This document shows, piece by piece, positions 34,668 to 46,927 of a stretch of 64,000 nucleotides of DNA (position 1 is the first letter of the stretch; each line of letters begins with the position of its first letter). The position numbers and the translations under genes are program-made. A model generated the notes under the pieces. That model ran no database searches. It worked only from the letters and a program-made list of their open reading frames with translations, and was not told where the DNA came from. Origin of the DNA: Adiantum capillus-veneris (lineage: Eukaryota > Streptophyta > Polypodiopsida > Polypodiales > Pteridaceae); contig CM043962.1 of NCBI GenBank assembly GCA_014529385.2, positions 130,585,074 to 130,649,073 of the forward strand, written 5' to 3'.

Positions 34668-36000
34668 TACTCACAGGAGTAATTGCTACATGAGACTGTG
34701 ACTTCTTTGTAGCTAGTACTGCAGGAAGCAAACAAGCGTTGTTGCATGTGGGTCTACAGATTACCCTTCTCTTTCCATGCTTTTCTTAAGTGCTCAAAAA
34801 TAGCTCATGTTTACCCTACGCTTAAGCAACTTATTAGGAGGTTAATTAGCAGCTCCTACTCACATATGAAGTCATATAAAAGAAAGCAATGGAGACAAAA
34901 GTTAGAAGTACTTGTTCGTGAAGAGCTTTAATGGAACCATCGGACCCTTCTGTCTTCCACTCATTCTCTGATCTATGGTGTTGGGAGTGGCAACACCCAA
35001 CTAGCTGTTGTACTGACACCTTATGCATGTTCACATGAAAGCAAAGAGCCATGAAGAAAATCCTGCCTCGTCGACATGGCGAGAGCATTCTTCAATATCA
35101 TAGATTCTGTAGGCCAAGCTCCTCGCTATTCATTCCAGCAATAGAAGGTCGACACTGTCACTGTTTGCCTCATCGGCATATTGGAATCGACCTTCTTTTG
35201 CAGTAAAGACTCTGCGCCTTCCCCGCGTAGCAATCATAGTAGCTTTGTGTGTAACAAGACCCAATGGCTAGTTGAACAATATGTCCAGCTTCAACTACCT
35301 TACTCAGCTCGTTTTTGCAGGTGCAACTAGTTATGGTCTAACTCTACCGTGTTTCATTGCAAACAAATCAAGAGAACCTTGGATACATCTCCTCTATATT
35401 TGCAATGACGATATATTCCAGCGTGCGGTGAGTAAGAAGTGCCACATTCTAGTCTTGAACACTGAGAACACAGTAAAAAGAACACACCAAAAATTGCATG
35501 CTGCCGTGGGAATGGCACGTTCCCTCGTATTATAAAAATTGGGGAGGACTGTGCAAACTCCCCCATGCAAGGACACCAGCACGTTTTCTTTTTTTTCTAT
35601 AACATAAGAATGAAAGAACACATACAAATAATGAGATTACTCTCAGAACCTTCAACATTGTGCTATTACTTTCCTAACGTTTCATACTTATTCTTTGCAA
35701 GAGACATTCGGAAAATCAGCTTATCACTTGCATCTTCCTAGCTCGAAAGCCCACAACAGCACAATCCAGCACCAGGTACATGGTTGTTTCAAATGCTTGC
35801 ATTGTTCGTTTAGATGTGACTAGTAAGTAGATATCACAAGGTTTTCATCGCATTGAATCATTCAGATTGAGTCCAACTTAAGCCTTGAATGGACCATCAC
35901 TGAAAGCGTAGGATACACTTCAACAGATCGAATGTGAGATATCACACTTCAATTGAGAAGAAGGCTAGATTTCTACCATGCTCACAATCATGGATTGATA
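34668..36000. other. Region upstream of the Helitron relic, unassigned
   Basis: No protein motif was firmly recognised. A 64-bp block at 35274-35337 matches 48694-48757 and can be read as CNKTQWLVEQYVQLQ followed by LPYSA. It may be a diverged 5' part of the Helitron or of a captured gene. Confidence 0.4.
35274..35337 (+). repeat. 64-bp segment shared with 48694-48757
   Basis: AACAATATGTCCA(A/G)CTTCAA through TGCAGG and GCAACTAGTTATGG is common to both positions, with about eight differences. The sequence diverges on either side, so it marks a shared mobile or captured fragment. Confidence 0.8.
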
Positions 36001-36034
36001 TCGTCAATATAGTCTACCGATGGAGTTCAGACGT

Positions 36035-36602
36035 TGCAGCGATATTCAGACCTTTAAGCATATGCTTTGTTTGTGGTGTAGTTTTCATCCAAAGAAGTGC
36101 CTCTTTTGATTGTACTTGAGCTCCAGACGAGACATCGATTGCAATATTTGCTAGCAGTCTATTGGTATCCAGCTTAGAGGCTACACGAATAGAAACGCAA
36201 TGGGTGCAGTGCTCCACTTGTAAGAACTCAAGTGCACGTCGCAGATATTGTGTGCCCTTACTTCCAGACTACACAAGAAGAATATTGAACGGAAATCAAC
36301 TTCACATACAGCTAATGAGCGTCATTGACATATTTGTCAATGCCATATCAACAGTGACAACAATTGCACGAGGTACATTAGACAGACGTTCAAAATTAGA
36401 TAACCCTCTGCTATCATGGAGTAAAGAGCATAGAACAACCTTCATAGAGCAAGATCTAGCTACATCACAAGTAGCAGACATACTTGCATTCAATCTTGAG
36501 AACAACTTCGTACTACAGAAGTACATGTCAATGGCTGAACGGCTGAATAAGAAGCTTGGCCTCTGCATACTAAGTCAAGATAGTGTGAGAAAGATCATTT
36601 AA
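36035..36602 (+). pseudogene. Helitron N-terminal region relic
   Basis: Reads through FVCGVVFIQRSASFD (near 36065) and a possible zinc-binding segment WVQCSTCKNSSARRRYC (near 36200). LLSWSKEHRTTFIEQDLATS and VADILAFNLENNFVLQKYMS lie near 36410-36530. A stop is at 36602, and Rep-domain sequence follows within 30 bp. The block is partly shared with 52507-52870, which supports its being part of a mobile element. Function is not recognised beyond its position ahead of Rep. Confidence 0.5.
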
Positions 36603-36632
36603 CAAAAACAAGACAACGCACCGTTTGCACTG

Positions 36633-37723
36633 ATGGCGCAGCTTGACACAAGTTTGATGTTGGGTATCATCGAAAACATCGTTGAACCAGCCAGGAGAAG
36701 AGCATTCACCGCTAGCGATACTACGAATTTGCTTCTCTGCAGCCCCATGGCCGTCAAGAGTTGCATGAGAGAACAGTTGCTTTCAAGCCGAGCGGCATGC
36801 TTGCCCCATCAAGCTCTGCAAATGACATCACAATAGAGACAACAGTGTTTCCATTCATGTTCCCTTTTGGGAAAGGCCAGTATGATGGTAAAATCAACTT
36901 CAGTATATATGTAAAGATCTGTGCATCGACTCTGTTCTCCGTTTACACCCTGTACAAGCCATACCTGCTCATAATGTACCAACTAAAGCAGACACTTATG
37001 TTGGCTAACAATACCCACACGAGCTTGTTACAAATGGCCATTGACAAATATAAGAGGGCCAATCGTACAACAACTGACGAAGACACTATGATGCATGTGC
37101 TTCGATACAGCACCCCGTCCGTCATGCCAGGCTCCTGCTCGTGGCACCGCAAGAACCTAAAGGACTTGATAGAAATGGTGAATGAATGGGGAATGCCTGA
37201 TTTCTTCTTGACTTTCACTGCCGATGAGGTCACAGACACAAGATGGCCTGAGATTGACACAATCGAGCTAATTGCGCATCAGTTAAATGACTCCTTTACT
37301 TGGACAGACTGCCCAGTCAAATGCGCCTTCACTTTCCACTCTAAGTTCCAAATTCTTATGTCCAAATATATACTTACGAAAGGTGTGTTGGGCAGTGTGC
37401 AACACCACTTGATTAGATATGAGGTTCAAAATAGAGAATCATTGCATGCTCATGTCATATTGTGGATGCATGAAGAAGACAAAGAGCAACTATCTGCTGA
37501 AATAGTTGCATACATCCCGACAGAAAGTAGCTCTGTGGTTTTGCCAGAAATAAGCCGGCTCCAAGAACTCGTACTCACGAAACAACTTCAAAGGTGCCGT
37601 ACTAGTTGTTACCACGATCAAAGAGATGGAATATGTAAACACGGGTTTCTATTTCATGTGCAGCCAAATCCAAACCCAATCTTCAACGAACAAAATCACA
37701 AATGGCACTACTTCAAGCCCTGA
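36633..37723 (+). pseudogene. Helitron Rep (HUH endonuclease) domain, first part
   Basis: The Helitron_like_N type block includes ETTVFPFMFPFGKGQYDGK near 36840, WHRKNLKDLIEMVNEWGMPD near 37150 and FFLTFTADEVTDTRWPEI near 37205. The metal-binding His-hydrophobe-His motif is intact as SLHAHVILWM near 37440. The Cys-rich segment CRTSCYHDQRDGICKHGF lies near 37595. A stop occurs at 37723 and the frame continues at 37733. The first 128 bp are in another frame from the rest. Rep would nick and join DNA strands during rolling-circle transposition. This copy is interrupted. Confidence 0.85.
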
Positions 37724-37732
37724 CATGAAGAC

Positions 37733-38510
37733 AGAAATGTCGTACCATACCACACTACACTGCTCTTGCTTTGGGGTGCACATATGAATATACAGCAGGT
37801 CACCAATTCATCACTGTCCTACTACCTCTTGAAGTATGCACTCAAAACTGAACCAATGGGCCATCTCAACATCCGCTCAGAAGATGCAGAGTGCTTAGGC
37901 CTAGGTGGCCTCGACACTGTAAAATTGAAGCTGATCTCATCCTCTTTAGTGTCGAAGCCTATCTCAACAACAGAAGTGGCATTAAATTGTTTGCAAATCC
38001 CAATCATTTCAAAGAGCGATAGCATCCAATATGTTGACTCATCGCCCCCGGCACTACGACAATGAATCATTTCTCACAACAATGATGTCGTGATGCACCC
38101 TATTGATCTATATTACGCACGACCACGAACTTTGGAGAAGCTTACATTTTACGACTTCCACAAGAATTACATAGTGACGAAGGGAAAACAAAGGAAAAAA
38201 AGTATTGAAAAGGAGAATACCTACGACCAATCGCTGCAACGGCAACGCCGACTGGTCCGTTTCACAGACTTTCACACAGGGCATCATCCAGAGGCTTTCT
38301 TTTACAATGTGTTGCTACAGATCATCACCTTCAGAAATGAATTCCAGTTGCTCTCCCTTGAGAACACATCCAGGTCATACTATCTTGAGTGCAAACTTAG
38401 AAATTTGATATTGACAGATGAGGACCTTGAGATGCATATCACAGAGTACACACAACGCAATATGCTCATGACAGATCAACCACACCAATTTCACAACATG
38501 ATACTATAGA
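37733..38510 (+). pseudogene. Helitron Rep catalytic-tyrosine part and linker
   Basis: The segment VPYHTTLLLLWGAHMNIQ (near 37742) is followed by SYYLLKYALKTEP near 37817. This contains the Tyr...Lys-Tyr pattern of the Helitron Rep active site. HPIDLYYARPRTLEKLTFYD (near 38097) is the typical segment between Rep and helicase. A stop at 38063 and another at 38507 break the frame. Confidence 0.82.
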
Positions 38511-38551
38511 AGACATCCTCAAAAAAGGCTACCTCATTTCAATCTCCAGAT

Positions 38552-39897
38552 GTGCAAACAGACTACGAGCAACAGGACACGTCGTCTCGTATCTCTGCAC
38601 TTCTAAACGAGCTTCAAAATGTCCAAAACGCGTCACCGACAACTGAACAAGCAGAGATCTATAAGAATCTCATAGCCTCAAAGGGTGGACTGCATGTGAT
38701 CACAGGCACTCCTGGCAAAAGCTTCCTCATAAGATATATCACAAGCCAGCTCATAATGCAAGGGAAAACTGTCACACTCGCTGCGTCAACCGCTGCAGCA
38801 GCCACGAGGTTAAGTAGCATCACAACACTTGTCCATTACCAATTCAAGATACCAGTGCGCACACAGCAGTATCCTCTGTCAATCTCCAAAATTGATGACA
38901 GATACGTCAGTATTAAAGAAGCAGACGCGATTATCATAGACGAGATTTCTATGTTAACAAAGCAAACTTTTGATCTCATAGTACGACAAATTGTGAATGT
39001 TACCAACGGCACACTGCTAAACCCATTCAAAGATAAAAAGGTCTTCCTGTTCGGTGATTCAGCGCAGTTGCCTCTGGTATGCAAGCATCAAAGTGATCAG
39101 TGCTACTCGTGCCACATCACAAGCTCCACTTATTGGTCCTCTGCTACTATGTACATGATGTCTTGCTCGGTGCGCCATGCAAAAGATATCTCTTTCATAG
39201 AGTTCTTGAATACAATAAGGGTCAGGATTCCCACAAAGAAAGAGATTGAAGATGCGCTCCGTTACCGCATCATAAAGCAGGATGAAATAGAGCAACACAT
39301 GGATAGGAACATGACAATCATTTAGAGTGACATTCGATATTATAATAACCTTCTCTTGGAACGCTTCCATCGGCATAGTCACATCATCCAAATCGACCTC
39401 AAGACAAATGCACATAACGTCCCTGAGCTCCAAGCATGGCTTCAAGATCCCGACTTCCACGCAATTGACATAATAGTAGAAGGAGCAAAGGTGCTGATAA
39501 CAGAGAATATAGACTTAACAATTGGAGCAACCAATGGATCATTATGTCACGTAGATGAAATCCTCCAAGAGGAAGATGGGACGTCAAAGCAATCAAAGTG
39601 ACGTTGGACACATCCAAACATGAAATTACACTTTGACGATCAAAGCATAGCAGGCGGACATTCAATGGGCACTGGTACCATAAGTCCACATTCCCAATAG
39701 CTCTCGCCTATGCTATGACTGGACACAAGTCGCAAGGCATAACAATCAACACAAACGTCTTGCTCATTGTAAAAGAAGTTTTCGCCCCTGGGCTTATGTA
39801 TGTGATGCTGTCGGGCATCACTGAGCAAACCCGGCTACATTTACTGCAGCTCCCTACGCCAGAGATGTTCACATCATCTAGATTTTTGACCATCTAA
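38552..39897 (+). pseudogene. Helitron PIF1-type helicase domain
   Basis: Motif I is ITGTPGKSFL near 38700, two residues shorter than the usual GxxGTGKS loop. Motif II is IIIDEISMLTKQ near 38933, and VFLFGDSAQLPLV near 39043 is the usual GDxxQLPPV box. After a stop at 39325, AKVLITENIDLTIGATNGS lies near 39487, and after another frame change motif V is AYAMTGHKSQGITI near 39706. Motif VI is YVMLSGITEQTRL near 39797, with Gly where Arg is usual. The lesions in motifs I and VI, and at least two stops, mean it is inactive. Confidence 0.88.
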
Positions 39898-40199
39898 ACG
39901 TGAAAGTTGTCCTTCCTCCTCTTCAGTATCAGTTCCTCTTTGTATTAAATTGATTGAATCGCCTTGTATCTGCCTTGTATATAAAACAGATATTTTTGTT
40001 CAACTGCTTATATTTTCTTCTGTTGACTTGTCATGTTCAATATGTTACATTGTTGAGAAATCTTCTCTATCATCTCTGCTCACTCTGATCCAACTTTTGC
40101 AAATTTACTGCTCCTCCCTTCCTCACTTCATTCATTTGTGTTTAAAACTTTATCGGATCTTATGCTTCAGATTTACTATAAGAGATCATCAAAATGTTT

Positions 40200-41378
40200 A
40201 TTTCTATGTGCAGGAAATTGAATCAAAAAATGGATCACAACACGGTACATTCTGCACGCTTGTCTAATCTTGCATCTGCCTATATGTACACATGCGAATC
40301 AATCACTCATCTTACTGTGTAGCTCTTCAAGCAATACACAAACAATGCAAAGGAAATGCAACCCATGATACAACCTAAGAGATTTTACCTCACGACTAAG
40401 CAAATGAGATTGGCTAACTCAGCATGCGAGAAACCCCATGCGTACATTGAGGGGTTCCACTCTTTTCAAGAGCGTCACAACTTCATGAATAAGTGCGACG
40501 CAAGATATAAAGCTCTGAACCAAATGATAGCCACACCAAACACAGACAAGATGACAACAGGTACTATTAGAAAAGAAAAATCTAAAGCCTTCTGTCTATC
40601 ATGCTAACCAGCTTGCTTCTACGTCCTGCAAGTCTCATGAAGCAAATACTTGAAGAGCTTGATATCCAGTACGAGGATGATGAGAGTATGCTGCGTAATG
40701 TTCAAGCACAAAAACTCCTTGACACAAAAACCGAAGGAATTACGTTGTACACAATGGAGCAGCTGCAGTTTGGGTACAACATTGACTTGGCTGAACTTTC
40801 AAAAGCTACTCAAGAAAACTGTGCCGCTATCTTGGCGAATTTCATGACTTCGTCAAACCACACACACGACGCAACTAATCCACCTATCACAATCCAGAAG
40901 GTAGCATGGCACTACATCGAACACAAGGCAGTACGTTACGGCAAACCAGCCTCCCCATACAAGCCAGCTGCAACAACAGACCAAGGCAAGTATGGATAAC
41001 AAGTATCACTAGCTTCCATTCATTTCTCAGTAGCACCATCATTTTTTTCTGACCTAACCAATATGCATGGACTACAGATATAGACACTCATCAACAACCA
41101 GAGACAAGCACCGGTCTTCCACCACAGAAAAAGCAACGTCACGGGAAGAATACATAGTCTACAATATACGATGCACGAAAAACAATAGGAGATATATCAG
41201 AGTTACAAACAACATTCATAAAAACGTTGGCCAGCACAAACTCAATCCTTCGAAGAGAATACGAGCGGACATGCATTCAAAACAAAAAGCCACGTGGCTT
41301 TTCCTTTTGAAGGTGTGCACAACGCAGAAGTTAATTAAAACAAGAACGCTGCTTTTCTTGTTGCCAGATCATTGTTAA
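40200..41378 (+). pseudogene. Helitron-adjacent ORF relic with a GIY-YIG-like C-terminus
   Basis: Three coding-like pieces follow the helicase. 40330-40607 includes HNFMNKCDARYKALNQMIAT. 40601-40999 includes EELDIQYEDDESMLRNVQAQ and IQKVAWHYIEHKAVRYGKP. After a possible intron (GTATGG near 40988 to CTACAG near 41079), 41140-41300 reads EEYIVYNIRCTKNNRRYIRV, TNNIHKNVGQHKLNPSKRIR and then ADM. The last piece matches the GIY-YIG nuclease layout, but the YIG glycine is Arg and the usual catalytic Arg is replaced. The fold call is by eye. Frame changes mark it as a relic. Linkage to the Helitron is suggested only by position. Confidence 0.45.
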
Positions 41379-41379
41379 G

Positions 41380-42760
41380 CGTCTCTTGGAGTGCATTGAT
41401 TGCGGGACTTGCCCAACAGGGTTAGGACTAGGAAGCAAATACTTCACATGGCTTAGAAAAGTGATTGGCAAGCTTCCTCTTTAGAATGTCGTTCCTTGGA
41501 ACACATTGATTGCAGGATATGCCCAACAAAAACAGCTCTGGGCTGTTTTCAGCGGATGCAAAGAGATGGCATCTCTCCAGATGCAATCACCTATGCTTGC
41601 ATTTTGAAGGCATGTGGCACTATGCAACATGATGATTTGCAGGATTTGCGCAACAGGGCCTTACAAGGTAGGAAGCTTTGGGTTGTTTTCAACATTTGAG
41701 AAGAGAGGGCATCTCTCAAGATGCAATCACCTCCGCTTTCGTGCTTGACACTAACTTGATCGACTGGTCGACATGTATGGCACATGTGGTATGCCTCAGA
41801 AAGAAAACGTGCTTGAGGAGCTTCTTGTGCAAAATGTCGTCTCTTGGAGTGCATTGATTTCTAGATATGCCCAACAGGACAGGGCCAAGAAGATCCATGC
41901 TATTTTCAGCAGATGCAAAGACATGGCATCTCTCCAGATGCAATCACTTACGTACACTAGCATCTAAAAATCATGCGGCATTATCCAAGATGCAAGGAAT
42001 CCATGATGATTTTTTTAGTCAAAGGCTGTTGCTTGGTGGACATGTATGCCAAATACTTAAGATGACTTAGAAAAGTGCTTCACAAGCTTCATGTCCAGAA
42101 TGTTGTTCCTTCGAACACACTGCGGGATGTGCTCAATATGGACAACTATGGGCTGTTTTCACTTGATGCAAAGAGATTGAATCTCTCCAGATGCAATCAC
42201 CTATGCTTGCATTTTGAAGGCATGTGGCACTATGTAAGACGCTGATTGTGCAGGATTTTCCCAACAAGGGCCGACAAGGCCAGGAAGCTTTGGGCTATTT
42301 TCAACGTATGATAAGAGAGGGAATCTCTCCAGATGCAATCACCTATGCTTTCGTGATTGAAATTGCCTTGGTCGCCTGGTCAACATGTATGCCAAATGTG
42401 GTGTACTGCAGAAAGCACAAAACTTGCTTGAGGAGCTTCTTGTCTAAAATGTCATCTCTTGGAGTGCATTGACTGTGGGATTTTCCCAACAAGGACAAGG
42501 CTTGCAAGCTTTAGGATGCTTTCAGCAAATGGAAAGAGATGGCATCTCTCCAAGTGAAATCACCTATGTACACTTGCATCTTAAAGACATGTGGCACTAC
42601 GCAAGATGTTGATATGCACAAAGGAATCCGCGATGATATTTTTAGTCAAGGGTTGTTGCTTGGTTGACATGTGTGCCAAATACTTTAATTGGCTCAGAAA
42701 AGGGCTTGACGAGCTTCCTGTTTGGAATGTCATTGCTTAGAACGCACTGATTACGGGATA
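41380..42760 (+). pseudogene. PPR gene relic with a 612-bp higher-order tandem duplication
   Basis: Contains repeated PPR-type modules in mixed frames, for example LGCFQRMQRDGISPDAITYA then CILKACGT near 41535-41625. The DNA word for GISPDAIT recurs at about 41568, 41708, 41927, 42178, 42321 and 42541. The last three sit 610-614 bp after the first three, so a three-module block was duplicated, with a partial third block from 42660. PPR proteins bind organellar RNA. This one has no frame longer than about 82 codons and cannot be functional. Confidence 0.82.
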
Positions 42761-43686
42761 CACCCGAAGGAATCCACAATGATATTTAGGCAAAGAAGCC
42801 TTTGGAGAGATACTTAGTTGGAGACGCCTTTGCTCGAGAATGAGCTGTTGGATTTGTTTTGCAGTCAGCACAATTTGGAGATGGAGATTGCAATAATCGA
42901 GTTTGTCATCATCACATCGGCTGCTATGTAGTCCTTTTCATCATCATCATCATCACAATACCAGTCCTCGTCAGTTGCACACCAATGCATTGGCAGTAGA
43001 GCAAGATTTCAAGTTGAACATTCAGAGGAGGGTGCACCAGACCTTTGAGGTGGTGCAATACAAAGATGACACACGAGAAAGTAATGAGAAGCATAAATGT
43101 TTGCCAAATGTCTCAAAGAGAATTACGGCTCTGGAGGATGAACCAGAGGCTTTCTTTTAATAACAACCTCATGCATTCTTTTGATATTATTGCCAAAAAT
43201 CAGCTTACACCATGACGACAAATCACGATGCAAAGGCGATGATGCACTGAAAGCTTCTGAAGGTTAGCACAGAGCCAAAATGCACATCAAAATCATCACA
43301 GGCAGTAAGTGAACCTGTTGTGAGGTCATTCACAACAGTCTGCTTTAAGCTGCTTTTGTTGGTTCTCTTGCGAAAACATTGGGTGCGTTGATAGTCACCT
43401 GCATTACAATGGCCACAGTTGATTAGCGGTTTTTGCCCCTTGCTCTACCAAACACCCTCAAAAACTTGGAAACTTCCTACACCAACGATCACCCAAGCCT
43501 CCCGGATGATGACCTCCAACCATCTACGAACTGCTCAACCCTGGCGTAGAACTGTCTTCCCTAATGCAAGGGAAGGAGGGGGGGCTACAGAATGAGCTTT
43601 TGTCACATGTCACAAGCTCGCTACCGATGCTCTATAACATTTGGGTTTTGGAGAGTATTTTTGCTGGAGTTGCGGTGGCTATACCC
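42761..43686. other. No firmly recognised gene
   Basis: A short + frame at 42903-43160 begins with a His run from CAT repeats (42936-42955) and resembles nothing known. The rest lacks motifs. Confidence 0.4.
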
Positions 43687-43931
43687 CGGGGGGTTCACTA
43701 TGTGTAAAACTACCATATCACGTGTGTTCAAGACATGTTTGTAAAACCCCTTATCTGTGAATTTTGTTAAGAATATAATGTACCCTTTTCTTTTAAAATA
43801 TGTAAGTTTTTTTCAAATTTGAAAAAATAATGCTCTTCTATATATATATTTCTGTAAGTTTCAAAAACTTTAAATACCCTTTTGTTGAACTCACGTGATA
43901 GGTTACATTTTTATTAGGTGACCTCCCCGAG
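43687..43931. mobile_element. Mutator-like MITE, copy 1
   Basis: About 245 bp with long imperfect terminal inverted repeats (GGTTCAC...CCATATCACGTG against GGTCACC...CCTATCACGTG), flanked by the direct repeat GGCTATACCC (43677-43686 and 43932-43941). A 9-10-bp target duplication is typical of Mutator-type elements. An inverted copy is at 50562-50810. It does not encode a protein. Confidence 0.78.
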
Positions 43932-43941
43932 GGCTATACCC

Positions 43942-44409
43942 AGCATGTGACTACCTTGAACGAAGAGGAACAACACAGAATCAATGGTGATGGTGGTCGA
44001 TATGATAGTAAAAGTGAAAGTGACAATCAACACTAGGATAGAAGTCATATGAGAAAGGCTCGTATGCCTCTCCTTATCCAAATCTTAGAGCATGCAGATT
44101 GCAAGATATGACCAAAATGATTGAGACAAAGCAACCTGGGGAAACACAACCTTGGGTTGTTTTCCTAAATGCAATAACCTATTCTTGTAGTTTCAAGCCT
44201 TTAGTCATTTGACAAGACCAGCGTGATAAAAACAAAGCCAAACCCAACACGATAAAAACAAAGCCAGAACCCATTGTTGATGTATAGCCTTCAAGACGTC
44301 ACCTTGAGCCCATAACTCTATGAGTGATGATCGGGCTAGACATGATCGACATGACAGAAGTATAACAGACAACAAAACCATGACAGAGAGGATGATATTT
44401 ACTCAAAAG
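43942..44409. other. Non-coding spacer
   Basis: No gene or element is recognised; small repeats such as AAAACAAAGCCA occur twice near 44230-44270. Confidence 0.45.
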
Positions 44410-44740
44410 TTTTGATTGCACAAGCATGACTCCAGCTCGACAAAATTGTAAGGTCCGTTATTTGCATGCAATTCCCCATGTCTATGTGTTTGCTTGGCGC
44501 AACACATACATGCTACGGGGCAAGGCACGACTTCTGTTTCTTATCATTTTTGGAGAGACCACAGTGCCAACTCTCCACCATACTTTTGTATGGCACTTTC
44601 TACATGACGTGCATTGTATACTTAGCATTTTCACTCTATGATGTGTCATTGCAAGACAAAATGTTTAACTATTTACTCTGGCTTGGACAATTGGACGAGG
44701 ATTGTACACGATTATCAGGTCGGTAGTGCAATTTATTTTT
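44410..44740 (+). repeat. Direct repeat shared with 52085-52380
   Basis: Common blocks include TTTTGATTGCA, CAATTCCCCATG, GCACGACTT, and TTTTTGGAGAGACCACA in the same order and orientation. The second copy lies just upstream of the Helitron fragment, so this may be a piece of the same element family. No protein is recognised. Confidence 0.75.
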
Positions 44741-44915
44741 TATAGCCAATTGATGCTTTTTGTATTTTTTTAGTTTTTCAATGCTTCCTTAAGTCTAGAA
44801 TAGCTACATGTTTTTCTCACTAGTATATGCTCAATCTCAATCGTCTTATCTATATATCAAATTGATACACACTTCTTTTCTCATAGATGCTTGATGTCAA
44901 TCTGGGTATGTCTTG

Positions 44916-45042
44916 CTCTCAATTCATTTCCATGCACATGCCAAAGGGAAGCTCTCTCTCTAATTGCAATCGCCTTGAAGGCTTGTGCCGTTCCACTAGT
45001 TCGTTACCCACTTGCAGTCATGCAGGCTAACGAAGCACTCTC
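44916..45042 (+). repeat. Direct repeat shared with 47015-47146
   Basis: Shares ATTCATTTCCAT, TCTCTAATTGCAATCGCC and GTCATGCAGGCTAACGAAGC in order with the second copy. Non-coding. Confidence 0.82.
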
Positions 45043-46560
45043 AAGTAGTTGAAAGTGTATCGTAGAAGATCAATAGCTGAGAACAGCTTCATGAATTTTT
45101 CCACTGAGAAGGACTACATGTTTTTCACAAGCCATGACAGCCACATGATATGTGTGACACATAGCAATCACCAACATCCACTCACATAGAAGAGCCATTA
45201 ATCATACAAAATAATTGCCGCTTCAAGTCCTTAATGTCCATGGTATCATTGTTGCAAACAAATATGTAGCCACCCAATGTTTCGTGTCTAGGAAGTGTTT
45301 CAGCAGAGGAGGAAGAGACTTGAATCGTTTATCTGCACTGCCAACAATTTGTGATGTTGACATGTTACCTGCTCCAATCTTCTGACCCAAATATCCATAT
45401 CTCAAATCCCCATCCGAAAACTTCTGGTTGAAAGCTTCCCCCTTCAGCATGTCTTCAGCTCTTCCCTTGGATCATCCCTTTGCTTGCTTAATGTTCTTCT
45501 CATGAGGGGCCACAACCTTCACATCAGATCTAGACCTATCAAACTTCAGCCTCATCTAATCCGCAAAAGCAAGCTTGGTAGCTGCTACTTTCCAGCTTTG
45601 ATCCTCCAGCATCTCAGTGGGAGAGCGCTACCAGCTACAAACAATTGGCGATTAAGAAAGCAAGAGGAGCTATTAAAAATAACGGAGGAGCTGTTACGAA
45701 ATCGCAGGTTATAACGTTTGTTTTGGACATCCACCAAGGTTGAGAAAATATTATTTTTTGAAAAAACACAAGAAAATATAGCTGCGAACTTCTGTCGTCT
45801 TTATTTCATTGTTTTTTTCACTATCTTTGTCACATAACTTTGATCATTGGCTACAACAATGTCTGTTTATTTCTATTCAAACTATGAAAGATATGACAAC
45901 TTATCGATTGATTCAATTTAAATGCTTTTTTCTTTTTTCCATTCAGAATGGGAAGGCCAATTCCAACTGATCTGATTGAGCAGCGAACAGAATTTGAGAC
46001 TGCAATGTATAAGTTGTAATACTGCCTTTACCCACATTTGCAAGAGTGGGTGCTTAGACACTACATGCATAAATGGAGTGAGTTCATTCAATGGCCACTT
46101 CAACCACCTACCCCATGACATCCACATTACATCACTTGGAATACACTCGATCGAAAAATCACCATCGCCATCGTCGTACTGGCTACTTGCTCCACAAAGC
46201 ACCATAGTATGCTATTCGTGCAGATTGCAGACATGCTCGGCCTACTCAAGACTGTAGAAATAAATTACTCTAATTGGTCCCCAACCACCTTCAGTCAGCT
46301 AAACAATTCGTTTCACGCTACTTTCCTGACAACGAGTTAGCTACACGTGCAACTTTGAACAACATCTTACCGATATAGCCCTTTCTTCCTACATCAAAAA
46401 CTCCCACTAATATGTGTTGTTACGTAGTCCTCCTCCTTTTCTCCACAAAAGTTTTGTCCATTGCATAGCAAAGCACTCACTGCATGCTACATTCAAGGTC
46501 TTCCCAACTCTCACTTGCTTAGTTTCGTTCTTGATTCATCAATACTTTTTTTGCATACTC
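45043..46560. other. Unassigned region
   Basis: Short open frames on both strands (for example 45223-45450 minus, 45484-45714 plus, 45976-46257 plus) resemble no known family. No element ends were found. Confidence 0.4.
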
Positions 46561-46575
46561 TTTACATCAAATCGT

Positions 46576-46630
46576 TTCAGTGACTTATACTCACTTAGAG
46601 TAACAAGATTTGTGCAAAACAAATAATAAG

Positions 46631-46690
<60 letters not shown>

Positions 46691-46770
46691 TTTCATTTCT
46701 ACATTCTTCTTTATGGATGTATACTCTTGTTCAGTGCAACCATGAGATTAACAAAAGAGTAAATACAATC
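46576..46770. repeat. Tandem duplication with an internal (CT)n tract, unit 1
   Basis: TGACTTATACTCACTTAG to TATACTCTTGTTCA is repeated in unit 2. Its CT tract is 46631-46687, with one TATC interruption. Confidence 0.88.
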
Positions 46771-46782
46771 TTGTATTTATGA

Positions 46783-46832
46783 GTGACTTCTACTCACTTA
46801 GGGTAACAAGAATTGTCAAAAACAAATAATAA

Positions 46833-46927
<95 letters not shown>

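Larger units (their letters stand above)
36000..39897 (+). mobile_element. Decayed autonomous Helitron
   Basis: Carries in order a Helitron-type N-terminal region, an HUH Rep domain and a PIF1-family helicase, the hallmark combination of rolling-circle Helitrons. Stops and frameshifts divide it. The terminal TC and CTRR/hairpin ends were not located, so the true borders are unknown. A related fragment occurs at 52507-52870. Confidence 0.85.
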
